A stretch of 64,000 nucleotides of DNA, taken from contig JADJXQ010000001.1 of NCBI GenBank assembly GCA_016710335.1, positions 62,001 through 126,000 on the forward strand. The letters are read 5' to 3'. Both the position numbers and the translations under genes were made by a program. Positions 1 to 7,542 of the stretch are shown in pieces. This DNA is from Rhodospirillales bacterium. Its GTDB lineage: Bacteria; Pseudomonadota; Alphaproteobacteria; Rhodospirillales; Defluviicoccaceae. The notes below the pieces were generated by a model that did not search any database, was not told the origin of the DNA, and worked only from the letters and a program-made list of their open reading frames with translations. Position 1 is the stretch's first letter. Every line of letters begins with the position of its first letter.

Positions 1-1281
1 GGCCCGGCGCAGCAGGAGTTCCACATCGGCATGGGCGCCATCGCCACGCCGGGGGCGGTGCGGGGTCTGTTCGAGGTTCACCGGCACATGGGCCGATTGC
101 CGCTTCGCCGCATCGTCCAGCCGGCAGTGGATCTGGCGCGGACTGGCGTCGCCATGAACCCGCTGCAGGCGTATTTCCTCGCGATCGTCGCGCCGATTTT
201 CAGGAGCACGACGGAGAGCGAGGCGGTGTTCGCCAGCCCTGAGCGTCCGGGCGCGTTGATCGGAGAGGGAGAGGCCCTGAGGCTCCGCCGCTTCGCCGAC
301 GCGCTGGAGGTGCTGGCCATCGAAGGCGACGACCTGTTCTATCGGGGCGAGATCGCGCAAGCCATTTCAGCGGACTGCCGGGCGCGGGGCGGTCACCTGA
401 CGCCCGACGACCTGGCAGATTACGCCGTGGCGTTGAGGGAGCCGCTCGCCGCGGAGGCGTTCTCAAGCCGGCTTCTACTCAACCCGCCGCCGTCGAACGG
501 CGGCCTGTTGATCGCGTTCTCGCTGGAGTTGCTGCGGGATGCTCAGTTGTCCGCCAGCGCGTTTGGCAGCGCAGCGCACGTGGGCAGCCTGGTCCGCGTC
601 ATGGCGGCGACCAACCGGGCCCGCCTCGAGCAGGCGTTGCACCGCTTGCCGGCCAACGCGGCCGCGGAGGCGTTTCTGTCTCCCGCCCTGGTCGACGCGT
701 ACCGCAATCACCTGCTCGGCCGGCCGTGGGCCACCCGCGGCACCACCCACATCAGCGTCATCGACGCAGCCGGCAACGCCGCCGCCCTGTCGCTCACCAA
801 CGGCGAAGGCTCCGGGTACATCGCGCCGAACACGGACATCATGCTCAACAACGTGCTGGGCGAGGAGGACATCAATCCGCACGGCGTCCACGCGTGGCCG
901 CGGGACGCCCGCCTCAGTTCGATGCTTGCGCCGACCATTGCGCTCGGACGGGACGGCAGCCTGACCGTGCTGGGCTCCGGCGGCTCCAACCGGCTGCGCA
1001 CCGCCATCCTGCAGGTGCTGTTGAACCTGTTGGCATTCGAGCTCCCCGTCGAGCAGGCGGTGACCGCGCCGCGCATACATCTCGAAGCGGAGACCCTCAG
1101 CGTCGAGCCGGGTTTCGGCGAAGGGGCGGCGGCGCTGCTGCGTCGGCATGGGGCCGACGTCGCGTTCTGGAACGAGCACAACATGTTCTTCGGCGGTGTC
1201 CACACGGTGCGCATGGAGCGGAGCGGCGCCATGATCGGCGCCGGCGACCCCCGCCGCGGCGGCATTGCCCAGCTCGTCTGA
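1..1281 (+). CDS. ggt: Gamma-glutamyltransferase family protein (5' end cut by window)
   Basis: The open frame is continuous from base 1, so the N-terminus lies outside the window. Visible are the large-subunit C-terminal half and the whole small subunit. The self-cleavage/nucleophile threonine is in GTTHISVID (codon 742-744), followed by the family motif DAAGNAAALSLTNGEGSG and the GSGGSNR oxyanion-type loop near the end. The family hydrolyses or transfers the gamma-glutamyl group of glutathione and related compounds, usually in the periplasm, and matures by autocatalytic cleavage. A signal peptide cannot be judged. The stop lies inside a short tandem repeat. The exact substrate is not readable; some relatives are acylases. 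Confidence 0.9.
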   Translation, partial: GPAQQEFHIGMGAIATPGAVRGLFEVHRHMGRLPLRRIVQPAVDLARTGVAMNPLQAYFLAIVAPIFRSTTESEAVFASPERPGALIGEGEALRLRRFADALEVLAIEGDDLFYRGEIAQAISADCRARGGHLTPDDLADYAVALREPLAAEAFSSRLLLNPPPSNGGLLIAFSLELLRDAQLSASAFGSAAHVGSLVRVMAATNRARLEQALHRLPANAAAEAFLSPALVDAYRNHLLGRPWATRGTTHISVIDAAGNAAALSLTNGEGSGYIAPNTDIMLNNVLGEEDINPHGVHAWPRDARLSSMLAPTIALGRDGSLTVLGSGGSNRLRTAILQVLLNLLAFELPVEQAVTAPRIHLEAETLSVEPGFGEGAAALLRRHGADVAFWNEHNMFFGGVHTVRMERSGAMIGAGDPRRGGIAQLV

Positions 1282-1333
1282 GCCCGTCTCGTCTGAGCCC
1301 GTCTCGTCTGAAGCCCATCTCGCCTGAGCCCTT
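1273..1333. repeat. 15-bp tandem repeat, about four copies
   Basis: Units read CTCGTCTGAGCCCGT at 1273 and 1288 (identical), then a 16-base variant at 1303 and a diverged copy at 1319. The array begins in the last codons of the gamma-glutamyltransferase gene and supplies its stop codon; later copies repeat the in-register TGA. Confidence 0.8.
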
Positions 1334-1405
1334 ACCCTTCCTTTACCGGAGCTGGCGCATCGTGCCTGCGGCGACGTGCCGGGCCACGGGTGGGGCGGGG
1401 ACACG

Positions 1406-2170
1406 ATGGAGACGACGCTCAGCGTCCGCAGCGATCTTGACCAGGCGGACCCGGCTCGGCGGGACCGAAGCGGTCCGACGCCGCAGCACGGCGGGTTTCT
1501 GGCCGCCACGCCCGGGTTCGCTGCGCTTGACGACGAGCTTCGCGCCGATCTGGAACGCGCCTGCGCCTGCCGGCGGTATCGTCCGCACGAACAGGTCTTC
1601 GGCCGGGACGAAGCCGCGTCGGACGTCTATTTCGTCGTCAGCGGCCGAGTGCGCATCGTCAACTATTCGATGTCGGGGCGGGAGGTCGCCTTCGACGAAG
1701 CCACCCCCGGATGCTATTTCGGCGAGACGGCAGTCCTTGACGGAGAGCCACGCTCGGCAGGGGCGGTGGTCGTCGCAGAAAGCGTCCTGGCGGCGATGCC
1801 TGGCCGGGTGTTCATCGATGCCATTCTTACGCACCCTCCGCTGGCGCTGGCCGTGATGCAGCGCCTTTCCGGCGTTATACGCGCCGCCGACCAGCGGATC
1901 ATGGACCTCAGCACCCTCTCCGCCTACCACCGGGTCGAAGCCGAACTGCTCCGCCAGGCGAAGCTGCACAGGGTCGACATCACCGTGGCGCGCATCCAGC
2001 CGATTCCGCTCCATGGCGAAATTGCCAGCCGCGTCGGCACCACGCGCGAGTCCGTTGCCCGGGTGTTGAACGACCTGGCGCGGAGAGGCATGGTCAGGCG
2101 CACCCGCGACGCCCTGATCGTCCACGACCTCGAACGCCTGGAAAGGATGGTGGAGTCCGTCCGCGGCTAA
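1406..2170 (+). CDS. Crp/Fnr-family transcriptional regulator
   Basis: A 254-residue protein with an N-terminal cyclic-nucleotide-binding-type beta barrel (about residues 32-145, signature GCYFGETAVLDGEPRSA at 102-118), a dimerisation helix, and a C-terminal winged helix with recognition segment near GEIASRVGTTRESVARV (204-220). The Fnr-type N-terminal cysteine cluster is absent, so an oxygen-sensing Fe-S role is unlikely. The phosphate-binding cassette resembles that of cAMP-binding members, but the ligand is not proven. ATG 1406 is preferred over the upstream GTG 1376 because a GGGGCGGGG stretch precedes it and the extra residues look non-conserved. The regulated genes are unknown. Confidence 0.88.
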   Translation: METTLSVRSDLDQADPARRDRSGPTPQHGGFLAATPGFAALDDELRADLERACACRRYRPHEQVFGRDEAASDVYFVVSGRVRIVNYSMSGREVAFDEATPGCYFGETAVLDGEPRSAGAVVVAESVLAAMPGRVFIDAILTHPPLALAVMQRLSGVIRAADQRIMDLSTLSAYHRVEAELLRQAKLHRVDITVARIQPIPLHGEIASRVGTTRESVARVLNDLARRGMVRRTRDALIVHDLERLERMVESVRG

Positions 2171-2261
2171 ATATCGGCGAACGCGCTGAATAATCTTGGA
2201 TATGAGCGATGCCGAACGCCAAGCGGGGAGAGCCCACCGACGATCGGTGCAAGCGGAAGCG

Positions 2262-2435
2262 CTACTTGATCTTGGCTTCCTTGAAGGTGACGTGCTTGCG
2301 GACGCGGGGGTCGTATTTGCGGAACTCGAGCTTGCCGGTTGCGGTCCGCGTGTTCTTTTTGGCGACATAGAAGTAACCGGTGTCGGCGGTGCTTACCAGC
2401 CTGACGAGGATCGTGCTTTGCTTCGCCTTGGCCAT
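2262..2435 (-). CDS. rpmG: 50S ribosomal protein L33
   Basis: A 57-residue basic protein (MAKAKQSTILVRL...), containing the L33 hallmarks TGYFYVAKKN and KLEFRKYDPRVRKHV. It is a component of the large ribosomal subunit near the E site. It lacks the CxxC pairs of zinc-binding L33, so it is the zinc-free form. It is a single gene with its own strong promoter just upstream; its neighbours are not translation genes. The start ATG at 2435 fits the family length. Confidence 0.95.
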   Translation of the reverse strand: MAKAKQSTILVRLVSTADTGYFYVAKKNTRTATGKLEFRKYDPRVRKHVTFKEAKIK

Positions 2436-2467
2436 TGTCGTCGTCCATGAACCCTGTTGAGCCGCGC

Positions 2468-2495
2468 ACCATACCGCCGCGGGTCCGCCTGTCAA
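2468..2495 (-). promoter_or_regulatory. Sigma-70-type promoter of rpmG
   Basis: On the minus strand TTGACA (2495-2490) is followed by a 16-base spacer and TATGGT (2473-2468), 33 bases before the L33 start codon. The same two hexamers, spaced 17, precede the L36 gene at 19191. Confidence 0.6.
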
Positions 2496-2511
2496 GCGCC
2501 TCACGCGGCCG

Positions 2512-3279
2512 CTACGGAACCCCTGGATAACCGCAGCCGGCGAGATCGACGGCGAACCGCCCGGCAAGCGCCCGGTTGGACACAGCGTAGGCGGCGTCGA
2601 TCGCCATCATCACGCCGTTGTCGTCGCGGCGATGGATGCCGTGGCGGCGGCCCGCGGCGATCACCGGCTTCTCCAGCGCCAGCCACAGCAACTGCGGCAC
2701 CCGCCGCGCCAGAAAGGCCGGCCGAGCGCGCGGTCGCAATGCCGTATTGGCGAGGCGGGTCAACTCGACGAACCCGTCGGTCGGCCTCGGGTTGACCCGC
2801 TGCTCCGCCAGCGCCGACGGCATGGTCTCCGCCGGTATGCGCCAGAACGCCGCCACCACGGCCAGCCAGTCGTGCGGATCGGTGCGCAGGCGCTCGTAGG
2901 TCAGCACCAGGACCCGGTCCTCGCCAAAAGCGTCGACGTACGCGCCCGCCAGGACGTCGTAGCGGAGCTTGCCGTTGGCGATCAGGGCGTCGACATAGCG
3001 CGGCAGGCTCAGGCAGCCACCGGACTTGACGTAGAGCCAATAGAGCGACCCGATCATGGTTTTCTGGTTGCGGACGCAGATCACCACCTTGCTGTCCGGC
3101 GCTTCGGCGGCCAGTTGCGCCGCACGGCCGGTGTCGTCATGCAGCAGGCTCCCCGACAGGCCCTCCTTGCACACGACGCGGATGCCGCGTTGGTTCAGCA
3201 CCGGCCGCACCTGCGGCAGCAGCACGTTGTTGATCCAGGTGGTGCCGGTCTTGTGGTAGCCGATGTGGTAGATCGTCAT
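2512..3279 (-). CDS. Sulfotransferase-family protein
   Basis: A 255-residue protein beginning MTIYHIGYHKTGTTWINN, which holds the 5'-phosphosulfate-binding loop (HKTGTTW) of PAPS-dependent sulfotransferases at residues 9-15. A second signature, VVICVRNQKTMIGSLYW, matches the strand and helix with the 3'-phosphate-binding Arg/Ser. No signal peptide is seen, so it should be cytosolic. The acceptor (carbohydrate, lipid or other) cannot be inferred; nothing next to it points to a sulfated product. ATG 3279 is chosen over a TTG two codons upstream. Confidence 0.75.
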   Translation of the reverse strand: MTIYHIGYHKTGTTWINNVLLPQVRPVLNQRGIRVVCKEGLSGSLLHDDTGRAAQLAAEAPDSKVVICVRNQKTMIGSLYWLYVKSGGCLSLPRYVDALIANGKLRYDVLAGAYVDAFGEDRVLVLTYERLRTDPHDWLAVVAAFWRIPAETMPSALAEQRVNPRPTDGFVELTRLANTALRPRARPAFLARRVPQLLWLALEKPVIAAGRRHGIHRRDDNGVMMAIDAAYAVSNRALAGRFAVDLAGCGYPGVP

Positions 3280-3352
3280 CGCCAAATGCCGGTCGTCGCA
3301 GGACCGGATCGCCAGATGTGCGGAGTCTGCGCCGGGCAGCGCCTCGGGCAGC

Positions 3353-4525
3353 CTACTCCAGAATGACGTGGGGGATGAAGCGGGCTTTGTCGGTGGTGAT
3401 CAGGGTGCGGTCCTCGCGGATGCCGAGCCCGGCCGCTTCGCTCGCCACCAGCCAGCAGCCGAGCATCGGGTAGTTGCCGTCGAATGACGGCAGCGGGTGC
3501 AGCGCCTGCACCACGTAGCCTTCCGCGCCGTAGGGGCCATCGTTGGCGGTGGCCAAGCCGGAGGTGGTGTGACCGTGGTCGACGATGGCGATGTTTCGGC
3601 CCTCGCGGGACAGCAGCGGCTTGCGAACGTAGGCGTCGCCCAGTTCGGCGGCGCGCGCATCCTCGGCGAAATATGTGGGCAGCAGGTTGGGGTGGCCCTC
3701 GAACATCTCCCACAGCAGCGCCAGCGCGCCCTTGTTGGAGAGCACGGCCTTCCACGGCGGCTCGATGAAGCGGGTGCCGCTGGCGGGAACCTGCCGGCCG
3801 AACACCTCCGCCATGATCCACTCCCACGGGTAGAGCTTGAACAGGGTTGCGATCAGCCGGTCGTCGAGGTCGGTAAAGTGGCCGTCGCGATCGACGCCGA
3901 TGTCCTCCATGAACAGGAACTTGGTGTCCACGCCGGCCTGACGCGCGCAATCCTCGATGTACTCGACCGTGCCGCGGTCCTCCGCGGAGTCTCCGGCGCA
4001 GGCCAGATGCAGCGTCCCGAAGATGCCGAAGCGGCCGAGGGCGTGCACCAGGCGTTCATGGATGGAGTTGAACTGGTCGCAGCCGGCGGGGATGAGGCCC
4101 TGCTCCATTGCCTGCTCCAGCCAAGTCCACTGGAACACCGCGGATTCGTAGAGGGTGGTCGGCGTATCGGCGTTGTATTCGAGCAGCTTGGCCGGGCCGC
4201 CGCCGCCGTAGGAAAAATCGAGGCGACCGTAGAGGTTGCGGTCCTGGCGGCGCCAGCTCTCGGCGATGTGGTCCCAGAACGGTTCCGGGATGGCGAGGCG
4301 CTTCAGCACCTCTTCGTCGGCGACCGCCCGCTCGACGACCGCGAAGCACAGCTTCTCCAGTTCTTCCGCCGGCGCTTCCAGGTCGTCCTCTATCTCCTTG
4401 AGGGTGAAGCGGTAGTATGCGCTCTCATCCCAATAGGGTTCGCCTTCTGGGGAATGGAAGGAAAAGCCGTGCTCGTGAGCGATGGCTCTCCAGCCTTCGC
4501 GTTCCGCAACGCGAACTCGCTGCAT
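3353..4525 (-). CDS. Glutathionylspermidine synthase-like ATP-grasp protein (YgiC type)
   Basis: A 390-residue protein close in length to E. coli YgiC/YjfC. It shows the pre-ATP-grasp start (MQRVRVAEREGW), the LLEYNADTPTTLYE segment, the ATP-grasp region around FIEPPWKAVLSNKGAL and LLPTYFAEDA, and the Mg-binding KPLLSREGRNI stretch. It lacks the amidase domain of full glutathionylspermidine synthetase, so it should be an ATP-dependent peptide-type ligase; its physiological substrate is unsettled even in well-studied bacteria. It lies 24 bases downstream of a YgiB-like lipoprotein gene in the same direction, the order seen in enterobacteria, and is probably co-transcribed with it. Confidence 0.85.
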   Translation of the reverse strand: MQRVRVAEREGWRAIAHEHGFSFHSPEGEPYWDESAYYRFTLKEIEDDLEAPAEELEKLCFAVVERAVADEEVLKRLAIPEPFWDHIAESWRRQDRNLYGRLDFSYGGGGPAKLLEYNADTPTTLYESAVFQWTWLEQAMEQGLIPAGCDQFNSIHERLVHALGRFGIFGTLHLACAGDSAEDRGTVEYIEDCARQAGVDTKFLFMEDIGVDRDGHFTDLDDRLIATLFKLYPWEWIMAEVFGRQVPASGTRFIEPPWKAVLSNKGALALLWEMFEGHPNLLPTYFAEDARAAELGDAYVRKPLLSREGRNIAIVDHGHTTSGLATANDGPYGAEGYVVQALHPLPSFDGNYPMLGCWLVASEAAGLGIREDRTLITTDKARFIPHVILE

Positions 4526-4549
4526 CGGCGTTCCCGGAGCCGGCTCGAA

Positions 4550-5086
4550 TCAACCGCTGGCGGCGCCGAGGGTGCGGGCGCTGGCGCCGAAACCGCCTCG
4601 CGACACGGTGTACGGCTTCGCGGCCGGGCTCGCTGCGGCGGACCTGGCGACCGTGGTCTTGCCGGTCGCGGCGCCGACGTTGCGGTTGTCGGCGGTGCGG
4701 TAGGCCTTGGGATCGTCCGCAGAGCGATAGAGCGGCTGCGCGGCGACGCTGCTGCGCCCCATCATGCTGCCCATCATGTAGCCCATCATCAGCGGCATGA
4801 ACACCGAGCCGCCGCCCTCGGTCCGATAGGGCGCAGGCTCGCATTGATCGGCGCCGAAGTCGGCCTCGCAAGCCGCCTGGTCGTTGTATTTCGGAGCGAC
4901 TGCCGCGTGTTGTTGCTGGGCAGCGCGGAAGTTCTCCTCGCAGGCGGCGGCATCCATGGCCGGATCGTCGAGGCACTGTCCTATACCGTCGTAGACCCGC
5001 GCCTCTACGGTCGGCTCCTCGCAGGCGGTCAGCAACAGCGAGCCCGCCCCCATCATCACCAGCGCGATCGACTTGGAACGCTTCAT
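4550..5086 (-). CDS. YgiB-like (DUF1190) lipoprotein
   Basis: A 178-residue protein with a lipoprotein signal: basic start MKRSKS, hydrophobic core, lipobox LTAC with Cys22. Features of the DUF1190/UPF0441 family include the CLDDPAMDAAACEENF segment and a methionine/glycine-rich patch (MMGYMMGSMMGRSS), followed by an S/A/R-rich tail. The start ATG 5086 has an AAGGAG ribosome site eight bases upstream. Paired with the YgiC-like ligase just downstream, it is presumably an envelope partner of that system. Biochemical function is not established. Confidence 0.82.
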   Translation of the reverse strand: MKRSKSIALVMMGAGSLLLTACEEPTVEARVYDGIGQCLDDPAMDAAACEENFRAAQQQHAAVAPKYNDQAACEADFGADQCEPAPYRTEGGGSVFMPLMMGYMMGSMMGRSSVAAQPLYRSADDPKAYRTADNRNVGAATGKTTVARSAAASPAAKPYTVSRGGFGASARTLGAASG

Positions 5087-5143
5087 CCGTCGGGCTCCTT
5101 GAGCTTCCAGTGGCAGACCGGGCAACCGCCACAACCTCCGCAC

Positions 5144-5172
5144 ACTATATGGTATTCGCCGCGCCATGTCAC
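5144..5172 (-). promoter_or_regulatory. Sigma-70-type promoter of the ygiBC-like pair
   Basis: On the minus strand GTGACA (5172-5167), a 17-base spacer, then TATAGT (5149-5144): five of six matches to each consensus hexamer. It points at the lipoprotein gene 58 bases downstream. Confidence 0.55.
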
Positions 5173-5214
5173 AGCCGCAGTTCTGTCGCCGCCGCAGTTC
5201 GACGGGAGGCGAGA

Positions 5215-7491
5215 TCAGCGGCTGCGATGCGGCGACTTGCCCGGTCGCCCGGACTTGCCAGCGGCGCGCGAGGACAGCCGCTTGGGCGGCTTGCCTCCGG
5301 TTGGCGCCGGGGCGGCTTGGCGTGGCTGTCGCGCGCCGGCGGGGTCGCCGCCGTCCAGAACCTGGAGGATCAGGCCGCCCGTGATGGGGTCGGCTTCGAT
5401 CAGGCGGACGCTGACGCTGTCGCCGAGGCGGAACGTCAATCCCGTGCTGCGGCCGACAAGGCGGTGGCGGGACTCGTCGTGGACGAAGAAGTCGTCGCCG
5501 AGGCTCCGGATCGGCACCAGGCCGTCGCCGCCGCTGTCATCCAACGTCACGAACAGCCCGAAGCGGGTGACGCCGTTGATGCGCCCGCCGAACACCGAGC
5601 CGACCTTGTCGGCGAGGTAGGCGGCGGTGAAGCGGTCGACAGCGTCGCGCTCGGCCGCCTGTGCCCGCCGCTCGGTCGCCGACAGGTGCTCTCCAACGCG
5701 AACGAAGTCGCCCGGCTCGGCTTCGAGCCCGCCCTCGCCTGGCGCCATGGTGCGGATCAGGGCGCGATGTACGAGCAGGTCGGAATAGCGGCGGATCGGC
5801 GAGGTGAAGTGGCAGTAGCGCCGCAACGCCAGGCCAAAGTGGCCAATGTTGACGGGGCTGTACTCGGCCTGGGATTGGCTCCGCAGCACCACCTCATGGA
5901 CCAGATGCGGGAGCGGCGTCGCGGCCGCCTTGTTGAGCACGTCGTTGAACATGCGGGCGCGGATGACCTGACCCCGTGGCAGGCGGAGGCCGACCGTCTC
6001 CAGAAAATCGCGGAGCGCCTCCAGCTTTTCGGGCGTCGGTTGGTCGTGAATGCGGTAGAGGCAGGGAAGCTTCCGCTGCTCGAGCGTCTCGGCGGCGGCA
6101 ACGTTGGCGGCGATCATGAACTCCTCGATCAGCTTGTGGCTGTCGAGGCGCTCGCGGGTGACGATCTGCACCACCATCCCGTCGCCGCCGATGACGACGC
6201 GGCGTTCCGGGAGATCCAACTCCAGCACGCCGCGGCGGCGGCGAGCCTTGTCCAGCGCCGCGTAGGCGCGGAACAGGGGCGTGATCACGCCGGCGCGCAA
6301 CGGGTCGGTCATTGCGTCGGGATGGCCATCCTGCGCTTTCTGAACCTGGCTGTAGGTGAGGCGGGCGGCCGAGCGCATCATCGCGCGCGTGAACCGATGG
6401 CGCAGCACGTTGCCGTCGCGGTCGAGCCACAGGTGCGCGGCGAGGCACGGGCGATCCTCCCCCGGCACCAGGGAACACCAGCCGTTCGAGAGCGCCTCCG
6501 GCAGCATCGGCACCACCCGGTCGGGGAAGTAGACGGAGTTGCCGCGGGGATAGGCGGCCTTGTCCAGCGCAGAGCCGGGACGGACGTACCAGGCGACGTC
6601 GGCGATGGCGACGATCAGGTGCCATCCGCCGGGATTCTCGGCGTCGCCATCCGCCTCTGCCCACACCGCATCGTCAAAATCGCGGGCGTCGGCGCCGTCG
6701 ATGGTCACCAGCGGGACAGCGCGGAGGTCTTCGCGATTGACCAAAGGCGCGGGGCCGGCGACTTCCGCTTCAGCAAGCGCTTCCGGCGCGAAAGACACCG
6801 GGATGTCATGGTCGTGGATGGTGATCAGGCTGATGGAGCGCGCGCCCTGCGCGGCGCCGATGCGCTCGACGATCCGGGCATGGCGCGGCCCGAACGCCCG
6901 TCCGTGCCGCACCTCGGCCCACACCAGTTCGCCAGGCTCGGCGCCGCCGTCTTCGCCGGGCGCCACCAGAAAGTCCTCCTTGGCGCGCTTGTCTATGGAC
7001 TTGATGCGCCCGCCGCCATCGAAGACCCGGTAGATGCCGAGAGCACGGCGCGTCACCGCCGGCAGGCGGCGGATGGTGCGGCCCTCGTAGGCACCGCCGT
7101 CGATCGGCTGCAGACGCGCCAGCACGCGGTCGCCGCGGCCGAGGGCCGAGCGGCTGCGCGGTTCCGGCGCCATGAAAATGCGAGGGACCGGCTGATCCTC
7201 GGGCCATGCGTGTGGACGGGCGATCAGTTCGCCATCGGTATCCGGGCCGACAATCTCCACCACCGCCACCCGTGGCAGAACCGACGGATCACCCAGCTTG
7301 CGCTTGCCGAGGCGGCCGATCAGCCCGTCGCTTTCCAGATCTTTCAGCAGCGTTTTGAGGGCGGTGCGCTGGTCGCCCTTGAGGCCGAAGGCGCGGGCGA
7401 TCTCCCGCTTGCCCACGTGCCGCTCGCTTTCGCGGATGAAGGCCAGGATGTCGTCGCGGCTCGGAAGGCCGGAGGCGGGTTTGTTCGGCAT
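5215..7491 (-). CDS. rnr: Ribonuclease R
   Basis: A 758-residue RNase II/R-family 3'-5' exoribonuclease. Order: N-terminal winged helix (SRDDILAFIRESERHVGK), cold-shock/OB segments, catalytic RNB domain with DGADARDFDDAVW carrying the metal-binding aspartates and the signature HFTSPIRRYSDLLVHR, an S1 domain (VGSVFGGRINGVTRFGLFV), and a basic tail rich in K/R/P/G. It degrades structured RNA. It lies 51 bases downstream of topA on the same strand. The start is uncertain: ATG 7491 gives a family-like N-terminus, while an in-frame GTG at 7524 is possible; neither has a clear ribosome site. Confidence 0.93.
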   Translation of the reverse strand: MPNKPASGLPSRDDILAFIRESERHVGKREIARAFGLKGDQRTALKTLLKDLESDGLIGRLGKRKLGDPSVLPRVAVVEIVGPDTDGELIARPHAWPEDQPVPRIFMAPEPRSRSALGRGDRVLARLQPIDGGAYEGRTIRRLPAVTRRALGIYRVFDGGGRIKSIDKRAKEDFLVAPGEDGGAEPGELVWAEVRHGRAFGPRHARIVERIGAAQGARSISLITIHDHDIPVSFAPEALAEAEVAGPAPLVNREDLRAVPLVTIDGADARDFDDAVWAEADGDAENPGGWHLIVAIADVAWYVRPGSALDKAAYPRGNSVYFPDRVVPMLPEALSNGWCSLVPGEDRPCLAAHLWLDRDGNVLRHRFTRAMMRSAARLTYSQVQKAQDGHPDAMTDPLRAGVITPLFRAYAALDKARRRRGVLELDLPERRVVIGGDGMVVQIVTRERLDSHKLIEEFMIAANVAAAETLEQRKLPCLYRIHDQPTPEKLEALRDFLETVGLRLPRGQVIRARMFNDVLNKAAATPLPHLVHEVVLRSQSQAEYSPVNIGHFGLALRRYCHFTSPIRRYSDLLVHRALIRTMAPGEGGLEAEPGDFVRVGEHLSATERRAQAAERDAVDRFTAAYLADKVGSVFGGRINGVTRFGLFVTLDDSGGDGLVPIRSLGDDFFVHDESRHRLVGRSTGLTFRLGDSVSVRLIEADPITGGLILQVLDGGDPAGARQPRQAAPAPTGGKPPKRLSSRAAGKSGRPGKSPHRSR

Positions 7492-7542
7492 CACGGCGAG
7501 ACATAGCCCATCCGGCCACGTCACCGCAAAGGCGGCGTCGCG

